NCBI GenBank assembly: GCA_023413275.1
Contig: JAEZPX010000192.1
Location: 1 to 16,147 of the forward strand
Source: Bacillota bacterium
GTDB lineage: Bacteria; Bacillota; Clostridia; Lachnospirales; Anaerotignaceae
Reading direction: 5' to 3'
Length of the DNA: 16,147 nucleotides
This document shows, one piece after another, positions 8,317 to 15,186 of this stretch; positions within the stretch are counted from its first letter, which is position 1, and the number at the start of each line of letters is the position of its first letter. Position numbers and translations under genes: made by a program. The notes under the pieces were generated by a model. That model saw only the letters and a list, made by a program, of their open reading frames with translations. It did not search any database and was not told where the DNA came from.

Positions 8317-8345
8317 ATTTTATATCCGACTTCGGATTTTGTCAA
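8317..8345 (-). promoter_or_regulatory. Sigma-A promoter of the marR-ABC operon
   Basis: On the minus strand there is a perfect TTGACA (8340-8345), a 17-base spacer and TAAAAT (8317-8322), about 34 bases upstream of the marR start. It is the strongest promoter seen in the window, and palindromes fill its spacer and downstream side. Confidence 0.8.
8324..8337. promoter_or_regulatory. Probable MarR operator 1
   Basis: ATCCGA-CT-TCGGAT is a perfect 6-base inverted repeat placed inside the 17-base spacer between the -35 and -10 boxes. A protein bound here would block RNA polymerase. The half-site recurs in operator 2. Confidence 0.75.
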
Positions 8346-8647
8346 TCCTTAGATTAAAAAACTTTGTTCCACTTAGCACAACAGAAAGCATACCACTTCT
8401 AACACTTCCTTAATGGTTTGGAAATTATCCTAAAATCAATCTTAGTAAATATTCACACCGGTCTATCTTATTTACTATAAAGTTATCAAAAACATAGATT
8501 TGGCACTCTATCGCCCATATTTAATGGGCGGATGGATATTTTTTTAATCCTAACTTCTTAAGTTTGACTTCTTGCCCCTATTGCCATGTTTGCCCTGAAA
8601 ATAATAAGATATTTCAATAAAATTTGATAAGCCTTAGAAATAAAATA
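8346..8647. other. Non-coding stretch with two inverted repeats
   Basis: This AT-rich gap shows no convincing open frame. It holds TAGTAAATA...TATTTACTA (8443-8451 and 8469-8477, perfect 9-base arms, 17-base spacer). It also holds CGCCCAT-attta-ATGGGCG (8512-8530), followed 8 bases later by seven T (8539-8545). The second hairpin looks like a weak plus-strand terminator with no gene in front of it. A small plus-strand RNA is possible but unsupported by a clear promoter. Confidence 0.4.
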
Positions 8648-8678
8648 CAGGCTGTCACATTATGATTGTGACAGCCTG
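8648..8678 (-). terminator. Terminator of the PepSY-like gene
   Basis: The arms CAGGCTGTCAC and GTGACAGCCTG match perfectly over 11 bases around a 9-base loop. On the minus strand the T-rich GTATTTTATTTC follows. It lies 12 bases after the stop of the secreted protein at 8691. Confidence 0.8.
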
Positions 8679-8690
8679 ATCCTTGTATCT

Positions 8691-9575
8691 TTATTTTTCT
8701 TCAAATACTACTAACGAAGGTGTTTGGGTTCCATTGGAAGTAGATGCTGTTTTCTGTCTCTGTAAATCCATACGCTTCATCTCCTCATCCAATTTCTCAA
8801 TGGTTTTCAGGGTATATTGAAATTCTGCATTATAGCTGATTGATAGCAAGGCCTTATCATATCTTGAGAAAGTCATAGAAGCAACTTCGCCGTTTTCCCC
8901 CTTAATATTGAATGTGATATTGGGGTCATCATTTGCAAATCCCTGACAGTTGTATTCAACTGAAGCAACAGCACCGTGAACAACATTGAACTTCTCGGCT
9001 GTTTTCTTTGCCAGCTCTGCATATTCACTGGTGTTCTCAGCAAGAGATGAATCATAACCTACTGAAACCTTTTTATTTAATGTTCTGCTATGAATGACAG
9101 AGAATATTTCGCCTGTTACTGAATCCACTTCAAAGCCGTAACTGATTACACCGTTAATGAGAACGTCTGCGCACCATGTAGAGCGGGGAATATTTTCGGT
9201 TGCGGGCTGATAACCCATTTCAATTACCTGTCCCTCTATACTTAGTCCATATATACTCCATAAGGCCTGTGCTCCGATTTCAGCAGCATCCTTCTTGGAT
9301 ATATCCTTATTTGTTGGGGTTTGACTGCGATAAAACGGAAGGTGAATGTCTTTTACAGTATAGTTTGCCTTTTTATAGCCGTCTGGCAGACTATTCTTAT
9401 TGGTGTCAGTTAATTGTTTGTCGTAGCTTGTGGGTACCATATTTGTTTTATTATACTCTGCCGCTGTGGCTACCTGTGTAAATCCCTGAAACATCATTGT
9501 ACTGGCTCCCATAATCATGAAAGCAGTAATAATGGAATTTTTTACACGTTTACCTTCTAATCTATTTTTTTTCAT
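8691..9575 (-). CDS. Secreted PepSY-like protein, probable target of the adjacent two-component system
   Basis: A 294-residue exported protein. A basic N-terminus (MKKNRLEGKRVK) and a hydrophobic core end near ATAA-EY (about residue 39), a signal peptide. The body has a D-x-N-x-N-x-LPDG segment (TDTNKNSLPDGY, about 57-68), like one copy of a bacterial calcium-binding repeat. PepSY-like phrasing follows: KKDAAEIGAQALWSIYG, then ISYGFEVDSVTGEIFSVIHS. A second similar half (YAELAKKTAEKFNV) follows before a charged C-terminal helix. Two cysteines occur (WCADV, YNCQGF). The start has AAAGGAGAG 6 bases before the ATG. It lies 89 bases after the histidine kinase on the same strand. The PepSY assignment is by pattern only. 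Confidence 0.85.
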   Translation of the reverse strand: MKKNRLEGKRVKNSIITAFMIMGASTMMFQGFTQVATAAEYNKTNMVPTSYDKQLTDTNKNSLPDGYKKANYTVKDIHLPFYRSQTPTNKDISKKDAAEIGAQALWSIYGLSIEGQVIEMGYQPATENIPRSTWCADVLINGVISYGFEVDSVTGEIFSVIHSRTLNKKVSVGYDSSLAENTSEYAELAKKTAEKFNVVHGAVASVEYNCQGFANDDPNITFNIKGENGEVASMTFSRYDKALLSISYNAEFQYTLKTIEKLDEEMKRMDLQRQKTASTSNGTQTPSLVVFEEK

Positions 9576-9606
9576 GTGAATCTCTCCTTTAATTATTTTT
9601 TGTTGT

Positions 9607-9616
9607 TGTGATCACA
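9607..9616. promoter_or_regulatory. Perfect palindrome before the PepSY-like gene
   Basis: TGTGATCACA is a perfect 10-base palindrome about 32-41 bases upstream of the start at 9575. It may be an operator, but a site of this size can occur by chance. Confidence 0.25.
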
Positions 9617-9655
9617 TGAACCAGTCTACAGGGTCTGAATTATGGAATCATTATC

Positions 9656-9680
9656 AAGTTATTACTAAGTTGTAAAAGTT
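9656..9680 (-). promoter_or_regulatory. AACTT direct repeats, possible response regulator site
   Basis: On the minus strand AACTT occurs at 9676-9680, 9667-9671 and 9656-9660, with periods of 9 and 11 bases. It overlaps the last codons of the histidine kinase and lies about 80-105 bases upstream of the PepSY-like gene. The AACTTTTACAACTT part closely matches the repeat upstream of the response regulator at 11756-11770. OmpR-family regulators bind direct repeats of about this period. Confidence 0.4.
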
Positions 9681-11059
9681 ATATTTGCCGTCGTCCCTTT
9701 ATTCGGGCAACTACTAAAGCTCAGTTTTGCATCATGACTGGAAGCGATCTGTTTACAGAGGGCAAGTCCCAATCCTGCACCACCATCTCTTCGATTTCTA
9801 GATTTATCTCCCCGATAGAAAGGTTCAGTAATCTGTGAAAGAACTTCGAGAGTCATTCCGTTACCATTATCTTGGACACTAATCGTTTTGCTTTCCGCAT
9901 CCATATACGCCCTGACAAAAATATGTCCTCCTTTACCGCACGCTTTAATAGCATTGTCAATCAGATTGATAAGCATGCTTTCCATTAAACAAAACTCTCC
10001 TGGGATTGTTTCAATCTCACTGCTAAATTCTATCTGAATATCTTTTTCTACAAGCTTATTGTTTAGTGTTTGATGAACCGTCTCAAAGAGACTGAATACA
10101 CTCAGATCTTCAAAGTTAATTTGGTTGTTCTGTAAGTTTGCCAGTTCCAGTAATTGAAACGCAACCGTCTGCAGGCGGCGACTTTCCGCCATGATATAAT
10201 TCAATGCTGAAAGTCTGTCATCCTCAGATAAAACGGCCTTTTGCATATATTCGGCATATCCATAAATAGCAGTCAGAGGGGTACGAAGTTCATGGGCGAA
10301 ATTATCTACAAATTGCTGCTTTTTATCTGCGGCATTTTTCAGTTCCGTCATCTGACGCTGAATTTCTTCCGCCATATGATTGAAACTCTTAGACATTTCA
10401 GTCAACTCGTCATGTCCTGATACAGGAAGTCTTGTTTCATATGCCCCATTGGCGATATCCTTAGAGGTACGTGATATCTGTTTAAGTGGGTCAAATATTC
10501 GATTCAAAACAATAAGAAGTCCAAAAGCGAATAGAACTGAGAGTACAAATCCGGCAAAGAATAATATGTTTTTCAGCCGATTCCATGAACTTACGGCCTC
10601 TGTGGTATCATACAGGTAGACCAGTGTATAGGAATCATAAGGATCAGGTAGTTTTCCTGAAACAATAATATAAGTTTTTTCATCAACCTTCCGTATTGTT
10701 GCCAAACGGTTACCATTATCCGGCGGCTCTATGAAATTACTCTGTATCACAGTCCCGCTTTTACCAGAATAAACCAATTGATTATTTTTGTAAAATGCAA
10801 TACCTGCCTCATTATTTCCCGATAGGTAGCTATATGGCTGAAGCAGTGCATTCAAAGAACCATCAATGTCCCCGCCTCTACCTTCCACGGCGTCTATATC
10901 CTTTATCAAAGCAGATACTATAAAATAGTGTTGGCTAAGACTCCTCTCTTCCCCACGGTTTAATGTATCTTTGAACATAGCCACAGAAACAATAAAAATT
11001 CCTAGGTTAAAGAAAAAGAGAAAAAGAGCTAAAGTGGTTAAAAAGGTACGCTGCTTCAT
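9665..11059 (-). CDS. Sensor histidine kinase (HAMP, HisKA, HATPase_c)
   Basis: A 464-residue membrane kinase. Helix 1 is at about 8-29, followed by an outer sensor domain of about 135 residues, helix 2 at about 164-186, HAMP at about 187-240, a HisKA dimer domain with phospho-acceptor H256 in NFAHELRTPLTAI, and an ATPase domain. The ATPase domain has an N box NLIDNAIKAC (365-374), G1 DNGNGM (397-402) and G2 GAGLGL (427-432). All catalytic motifs are intact. The start overlaps the regulator stop by 4 bases (ATGA), with GGAGG 7 bases before it. It pairs with the regulator at 11056-11709. The signal is unknown; the large outer domain suggests an extracellular or envelope cue. Confidence 0.96.
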   Translation of the reverse strand: MKQRTFLTTLALFLFFFNLGIFIVSVAMFKDTLNRGEERSLSQHYFIVSALIKDIDAVEGRGGDIDGSLNALLQPYSYLSGNNEAGIAFYKNNQLVYSGKSGTVIQSNFIEPPDNGNRLATIRKVDEKTYIIVSGKLPDPYDSYTLVYLYDTTEAVSSWNRLKNILFFAGFVLSVLFAFGLLIVLNRIFDPLKQISRTSKDIANGAYETRLPVSGHDELTEMSKSFNHMAEEIQRQMTELKNAADKKQQFVDNFAHELRTPLTAIYGYAEYMQKAVLSEDDRLSALNYIMAESRRLQTVAFQLLELANLQNNQINFEDLSVFSLFETVHQTLNNKLVEKDIQIEFSSEIETIPGEFCLMESMLINLIDNAIKACGKGGHIFVRAYMDAESKTISVQDNGNGMTLEVLSQITEPFYRGDKSRNRRDGGAGLGLALCKQIASSHDAKLSFSSCPNKGTTANITFTT

Positions 11060-11709
11060 CGGCCTGCCTCCAAACGGTAACCCAGTTTATATACCGTTTT
11101 TATTCGATCTTCCCATCCTAGCTTTTTCCGTATTTTTTGTATATGCACATCCACGGTTCTGGTATCTCCCTCAAAATCGTAACCCCAAACCAATTCCAAA
11201 AGTTTTTCTCTTGAAAGTGCAATATTACGATTATTCACAAGAACCTCCAGCAATTCATATTCCTTTGGCGTACAATCTACCAACTGCCCACTATGGAATA
11301 CCTGACGGCTGCTAAAATCAATTTTTACATTTCCTGTTTCAAAATAATTTGCCGTTTTCAGCGTTCGCCTTAAAACCGCTTCCACACGAGCCAGCAATTC
11401 CAACATTTCAAAGGGTTTTGTCAGATAATCATCCGCTCCTAATGACAAACCTTTGACACGATCAGGCAGACTGTTCTTTGCAGTTAGAAAAATGGTGGGA
11501 ATTTCATTTCCTTGCTTTATCACTTCAAACCCATCAAGGCCAGGCAGCATAATATCCAAGATCATCAAATCATAAGACTGCTGTTTCATTTGGGAAATGG
11601 CGGCTTTCCCATCAAATACTGACTGACATTGATGCCCCACCAGCTGTAAGTTTCTTTTTACAAGTTCATTGATCGCCTCTTCATCTTCAACAATTAATAT
11701 AAATGCCAA
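11056..11709 (-). CDS. OmpR-family response regulator with TTG start
   Basis: A 217-residue regulator. The receiver has E8/D9/E10, phosphoacceptor D52 in LMILDIMLPGLDG, T76 in FLTAKN and K98 in YLTKPFE; the winged helix spans about 120-215, with TPKEYELLEVLVNN and VDVHIQKIRKKLG. I place the start at TTG 11709 because GGAGGTGAT, a near-complete match to the 16S anti-Shine-Dalgarno, sits 7 bases before it. The protein then begins MAFILIVEDE, as the family does. The ATG at 11730 would put that ribosome site inside the coding region. It forms an operon with the kinase at 9665-11059. Confidence 0.93.
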   Translation of the reverse strand: MAFILIVEDEEAINELVKRNLQLVGHQCQSVFDGKAAISQMKQQSYDLMILDIMLPGLDGFEVIKQGNEIPTIFLTAKNSLPDRVKGLSLGADDYLTKPFEMLELLARVEAVLRRTLKTANYFETGNVKIDFSSRQVFHSGQLVDCTPKEYELLEVLVNNRNIALSREKLLELVWGYDFEGDTRTVDVHIQKIRKKLGWEDRIKTVYKLGYRLEAGR

Positions 11710-11748
11710 TTGATCACCTCCACATTGCAATCATCATACCAACCTTTT

Positions 11749-11770
11749 ATTATAGAGTTGTAAAAAGTTG
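11749..11770 (-). promoter_or_regulatory. Promoter and direct repeat of the second two-component operon
   Basis: A perfect TATAAT (-10) occurs on the minus strand at 11749-11754, about 40 bases upstream of the TTG start. No good -35 box precedes it. Instead CAACTTTTTACAACT (11756-11770) repeats CAACT at a 10-base period, as expected for a promoter activated by an OmpR-family regulator. Positive autoregulation is inference. Confidence 0.5.
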
Positions 11771-12099
11771 AAAATTTTTGCCTTATTTCATATTTCTGTT
11801 GAAACCTCCATTGATGAACAGCATTCGTACAACAATTATGAATCACTTAAAGCCCTAAAACTGGATCTCTTTTCTATTGCGCATAATAAAAACTCAATCT
11901 CTTTTTAATGAGATGAATTTGACTACACTACTCCTAGCATCTATGTCATCTTACCACCTTCGTAATAGGTATATCAAAAAGAAGGAGCATTGTAATAATT
12001 TCTAAAGAAGATTGTAACTCTTTTGACATTGAAAAAGCCTACTCCATTATGGTAAAATTTACAAATTAATTAGATAAATTTATAGGGTGGTGTTTATTA
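11771..12099. other. Intergenic stretch between divergent genes
   Basis: This gap of about 330 bases separates the two-component operon from the plus-strand gene at 12100. One plus-strand frame (about 11768-11908) stays open for nearly 50 codons and reads HISVETSIDEQHSYNNY and LKALKLDLFSIAHNKNSISF before TAA. It has no ATG at its beginning and no ribosome site. It may be the tail of a lost gene or chance. A possible promoter for the next gene is TTGACA at 12023-12028 with TATGGT at 12048-12053, but the 19-base spacer is long. Confidence 0.35.
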
Positions 12100-12609
12100 A
12101 TGAAATATACATCTGCAGAAGCAGCAAAATTCCTTCGCAGTCTAAACGATGAGTTATATACATTAAAACATAAAGAGGATATGAGCTCTACTTTTATCGC
12201 TGCAGTTGGGGAAGATTTAGAATCTGCTCGCCCAGATTATGACTATAAAGACATGCAAATAAAATTAGCTGAAATTGAAATGAAAGTTCGCAAGGTAAAA
12301 CATACCATTAATCAATTTAATCTTGATCATATGGTTCCTGGGTTTGATATGACTATAGACCAAATTTTAGTATATATACCTCAATTATCTGAAAGAAAGC
12401 AAAAACTATCTTTGATGCGTAACAGATTGCCCAAGCAGAGGGAAAATAACTCAAGCTTCCGTGGTACGCCTATTATTGAATATGAATATACAAATTATAA
12501 TTTGGAAGAAGTAGAAAATGATTATAAAAAAGTTTCAGATGAATTGGCAAAGGCACAGACTTCTCTTGACGTGATGAATAGTACGGAAATTATGGAAATA
12601 GACTTTTAA
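12100..12609 (+). CDS. Uncharacterised helical protein, possibly DIP1984/septicolysin-like
   Basis: A 169-residue soluble protein with no signal peptide or membrane helix. It is charged and mostly helical: helices at about 4-24, 52-75, 85-108 and 131-157. Coiled-coil-like phrases include QIKLAEIEMKVRKVKHTINQ and NLEEVENDYKKVSDELAKAQ. The order helix, I-N-x-x-N-like turn, T-I-D-Q-x-L, a short basic loop and a C-terminal helix ending in an acidic IMEIDF resembles my recollection of the DIP1984/septicolysin-like helical family; this is a weak match by eye. The start is preceded by GGGTGGTG, a modest ribosome site. It is flanked by intergenic DNA on both sides, so it is probably a single-gene unit. 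No function is claimed. Confidence 0.82.
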   Translation: MKYTSAEAAKFLRSLNDELYTLKHKEDMSSTFIAAVGEDLESARPDYDYKDMQIKLAEIEMKVRKVKHTINQFNLDHMVPGFDMTIDQILVYIPQLSERKQKLSLMRNRLPKQRENNSSFRGTPIIEYEYTNYNLEEVENDYKKVSDELAKAQTSLDVMNSTEIMEIDF

Positions 12610-12799
12610 AATTTTTCCAGAATGGTGCTTGAATACAATGAAATTTAATTTATTTTAATGAAAAGATGGGTCAATGTAAAAGTTTAAAGTTTATGTCATT
12701 GTCTTCCGTTATTTTCTGTTATCTGTTATTGTTTAATGTTGAAAATCAAAAAATTTAAATTGTAATCTTTCATACTATTCAAAAACCTAATGCACTAAA
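12610..12799. other. AT-rich spacer between the two plus-strand genes
   Basis: Apart from three spaced GTTAT words near 12709-12730, nothing is seen here: no open frame, no clear promoter and no hairpin. The terminator-like hairpin at 12800-12831 follows. Confidence 0.4.
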
Positions 12800-12831
12800 A
12801 TGACAGCCGAGGTTTGGTTTTAGGCTGTCAT
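12800..12831 (+). terminator. Hairpin, probable terminator of the 12100-12609 gene
   Basis: ATGACAGCC (12800-12808) and GGCTGTCAT (12823-12831) form a perfect 9-base stem, followed by CTTTATA. The T-run is short, so termination may be weak. The stem core GGCTGTCA is shared with the terminator at 8648-8678. Confidence 0.55.
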
Positions 12832-12920
12832 CTTTATACATCCATCGTATGAGTTTTAATCAAGCCTAATCATTTTTTCTTTACTGTATATGTCTATAGT
12901 AACAGCCTAGGGAGGATTTC

Positions 12921-13568
12921 ATGAAGACACTAAAAACACAAGGAATTGACTATATCGAGCCTTTAGATGGTACGATTGAATGGTATTGGGGAATGAATTT
13001 TACACATGGCGATCTTTATGAGGCTGAGGAAATCTTTAGGCAAGGAAGCTTTACAAAGAAGCACAAACTCTTATTTATCCATTACCCAGATGGGAGAGTC
13101 ATTCAACCAGTGGTTGCCAAAGAGGGGCAATATTTCGGAAAACCAATTTATTACAACAATCATATAGTACTATTGATTGCCGATTTTCAAGCAGGTGAAA
13201 TAAATATATTGGAACTTGACGATTTACTACAGCAAACCTCAATATTGACCGCACTACCTCTTTCAAATATAAAAGATTGCTACAATTTGATGTTAAAAAC
13301 ATCACCCTTGATGCTTACCAGACAATCAAGCAGTAAAACGTTTCAAATTTTATGGCCAGAAAAAATTGAATTTAAAGTAGACATTAGAGAAAGCTTCTGC
13401 TTTAGAGACAAAGAAAAACTATACTTCTCAATGTGGTATGAGGAACCCGATTACTATGAAGAAATTGTCGTACGAAACATTGAAACAGGGGAAATATTAG
13501 ACAGAATACCAGGCTCTCTAATGATTATGCCAGATGGACAAAAATGGATTTTAGAATCTCATTTTTAG
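12921..13568 (+). CDS. Uncharacterised soluble protein
   Basis: A 215-residue protein I cannot assign to a named family. There is no signal peptide or membrane helix. It is rich in aromatic residues and short strands: GTIEWYWGMNFTHGDLYEAE, LLFIHYPDGRVIQP, QYFGKPIYYNNHIVLLIADF and LYFSMWYEEPDYYEEIVVRN. The alternating strand-turn pattern and repeated PDG turns (HYPDGRV, MPDGQKW) suggest a mostly beta fold, possibly propeller-like. The start follows GGGAGG by 5 bases. It stands alone, facing the convergent flavoprotein gene. Base composition matches its neighbours, so recent transfer is not indicated. Confidence 0.85.
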   Translation: MKTLKTQGIDYIEPLDGTIEWYWGMNFTHGDLYEAEEIFRQGSFTKKHKLLFIHYPDGRVIQPVVAKEGQYFGKPIYYNNHIVLLIADFQAGEINILELDDLLQQTSILTALPLSNIKDCYNLMLKTSPLMLTRQSSSKTFQILWPEKIEFKVDIRESFCFRDKEKLYFSMWYEEPDYYEEIVVRNIETGEILDRIPGSLMIMPDGQKWILESHF

Positions 13569-13715
13569 CTCATATCACTGCTATTGACTTCAGATACCTT
13601 TGATACCTTTTAAAAATCAGGTTTAGTATTTCATCATAACTATTTTTACGTCACACTACTCAAACAAAAAACATTCATCTAAGAACAGGGAATATTTTTT
13701 ACTAATTTACAGTAG

Positions 13716-13766
13716 CATCATCTTTTTTTTGCAGTTAAAATTTATTTAACTGCAAAAAGGATGATG
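13716..13766. repeat. Long imperfect hairpin between convergent genes
   Basis: CATCATC-TTTTTTTT-GCAGTTAAA (13716-13739) pairs with TTTAACTGC-AAAAAGG-ATGATG (13745-13766) around a 5-base loop. The inner 9 bases are perfect, and the outer part pairs apart from a small bulge and a G-U. The T-run is in the stem, not after it, so it is not a standard intrinsic terminator. It may still end transcription from both sides or protect RNA ends. Confidence 0.5.
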
Positions 13767-13804
13767 AGAAAGTTTTAATAAATGCTTATAACATTATGAA
13801 GCGA

Positions 13805-14449
13805 TTACTCCATTGCCAATCGACTTCCCAGTTCAAACGCTTTCTGACAGTCCATGGGAAATTGCTCTGCCTTTACACGAGCTTTTCGAGCTTCATCAAA
13901 TTTTGATGCTTCATACATTGAATAGTCTTTAAACTGATAGGTATCATTGCTAATAAATATTTCTGATTGTCCATGAAACAACTCCAGCAGCACCTGATTT
14001 TGCTTAAAGATGGCTTCATAATTCATCGCTTTCATTTCTTCTTTCGTTACATTCATCGTATATAAAAATGCAGAAACAATTTTCCCCTGAAAAACAGATC
14101 TATCTCCCCTGTTATAAGATAGACTCGGGAATATCAGACGCTCAAGAAAAGAGCGCATTTCACCAGTAACGTTTCCGAAATATATAGGAGTGCCCAACAA
14201 AAGCACATCACAATTCAATATTTTTTCAAGAACTTGTCTAAGCCCATCCTGAATGGCACAGATTCCATTACAAAGACTTCCTTTTCTTTTGCAGGCAAAA
14301 CAACTATAACAACCTTTGAACTCTATTTCGTAAAGATTAATTAGTTCAATTTCCCCTCCCCTTGTTTCTGCACCCTTAAGGGCGCTTTGAAGCAATTTGG
14401 CGGTATTTCCACCTCTTCTTGGACTCCCATTTATAGCAATAACTTTCAT
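13805..14449 (-). CDS. Iron-sulfur flavoprotein-like NAD(P)H-FMN reductase
   Basis: A 214-residue flavodoxin-fold protein. The FMN phosphate loop is GSPRRGGNT (8-16), and a flavin-site segment GTPIYFGNVTGEMRSFLERL occurs in the middle. Between them lies a compact cysteine cluster C47-x2-C50-x2-C53-x6-C60, plus C64. C-x2-C-x2-C-x4-7-C is the 4Fe-4S motif of the iron-sulfur flavoprotein (Isf) family, which passes electrons between ferredoxin-like donors and small acceptors. The physiological substrate is unknown. I start it at ATG 14449, with GGAGG 5 bases before; a GTG at 14461 would include that ribosome site in the gene. It stands alone on the minus strand, 90 bases after the gene at 14540. 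Confidence 0.9.
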   Translation of the reverse strand: MKVIAINGSPRRGGNTAKLLQSALKGAETRGGEIELINLYEIEFKGCYSCFACKRKGSLCNGICAIQDGLRQVLEKILNCDVLLLGTPIYFGNVTGEMRSFLERLIFPSLSYNRGDRSVFQGKIVSAFLYTMNVTKEEMKAMNYEAIFKQNQVLLELFHGQSEIFISNDTYQFKDYSMYEASKFDEARKARVKAEQFPMDCQKAFELGSRLAME

Positions 14450-14539
14450 AGCTACCTCCACTCTTTTCAGCCATCAATTATGATAAAAACATATTTCTAT
14501 AACTGTTTGACCGATTGTTTATCTCCAAAGAATTTTTAT

Positions 14540-14908
14540 TTATAGTATTTTAGAAATTAATTTATCAGCAATTAGTGATTTGGAAATACACATTGCCTTT
14601 ATTATTTTTTTCAATCGGGTATGGTGAGAGGTTCCTTCCTTAAACTTCAACTGTGCCTTTTCACATTTATTGATAATTGAAGATATGGGTTTTAGTGCTT
14701 CCGTTAAATCTGCTTCTGTATATCTATTCAAAGATTCGTCGTGCAGTATGAATGACTTTGAAATATACAATGCTTTTATCCTATTCTTAAGAAGTGTATG
14801 CTGGGAAGAACCCTCAATAAACTTCGGTTGAATTTTTTCACATTTGCTAATGGTTGGAATTATTATTTGAAGGGCTTCTTCTAGCTCTACCTTTGTGTAA
14901 CAATTCAT
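14540..14908 (-). CDS. Small protein of two tandem copies of one ~59-residue motif
   Basis: A 122-residue soluble protein made almost wholly of one unit twice. Copy 1 (about 4-54) reads YTKVELEEALQIIIP, KCEKIQPKF, EGSSQHTLLKNRIKALYISK; copy 2 (about 63-113) reads YTEADLTEALKPISS, KCEKAQLKF, EGTSHHTRLKKIIKAMCISK. By hand count about 30 of 51 aligned residues are identical, offset 59 residues. Each copy keeps a cysteine (KCEK), a histidine (HT) and basic residues. Single-unit proteins of this type are, to my recollection, common small uncharacterised proteins in clostridia. The start at 14908 has GGAGG 5 bases before; an ATG at 14920 is possible. Function unknown. Confidence 0.82.
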   Translation of the reverse strand: MNCYTKVELEEALQIIIPTISKCEKIQPKFIEGSSQHTLLKNRIKALYISKSFILHDESLNRYTEADLTEALKPISSIINKCEKAQLKFKEGTSHHTRLKKIIKAMCISKSLIADKLISKIL

Positions 14909-15141
14909 ATCATCCTCCATAAGTATTTCCTTAAGATATCGTGTTTCACGACTCCTCTACTAGCTTTATAATGAGGGTAACTGTATGGAATTCAAATCTA
15001 CTTTCAAAACGACCAAATGTCTTTTTCATAATCCCATTGCATTTATCTTGTATCCTATTATAAATAATATCAATAGGTACGGAAATCGTCAACAAACATA
15101 AATATCTCCAAGTAAATTTTAAAAATCTGAGCAAAATTACT

Positions 15142-15174
15142 TGAAAGGCACCTCCTTTTAGGATGTGCCTTTCA
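15142..15174 (-). terminator. Strong hairpin after the AraC/GyrI regulator
   Basis: TGAAAGGCAC (15142-15151) and GTGCCTTTCA (15165-15174) form a perfect 10-base stem. TCCT/AGGA extends it inwards across one mismatch. On the minus strand AGTAATTTT follows. It lies 13 bases after the stop at 15187. Confidence 0.75.
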
Positions 15175-15186
15175 TCAAAATTATTC

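Noticed and set aside
9200..9481. Plus-strand ORF of 93 codons
   Set aside because: It is antisense to the secreted PepSY-like gene, with no ribosome site and random-looking composition.
12650..12740. Spaced GTTAT words as a possible repeat array
   Set aside because: Only three short copies with uneven spacing; not distinguishable from AT-rich background and not a CRISPR array.
14946..15134. Open frame of 62 codons on the minus strand
   Set aside because: It starts at TTG with no ribosome site at a proper distance, overlaps the tail of the AraC gene's terminator region, and its peptide shows no recognisable domain.
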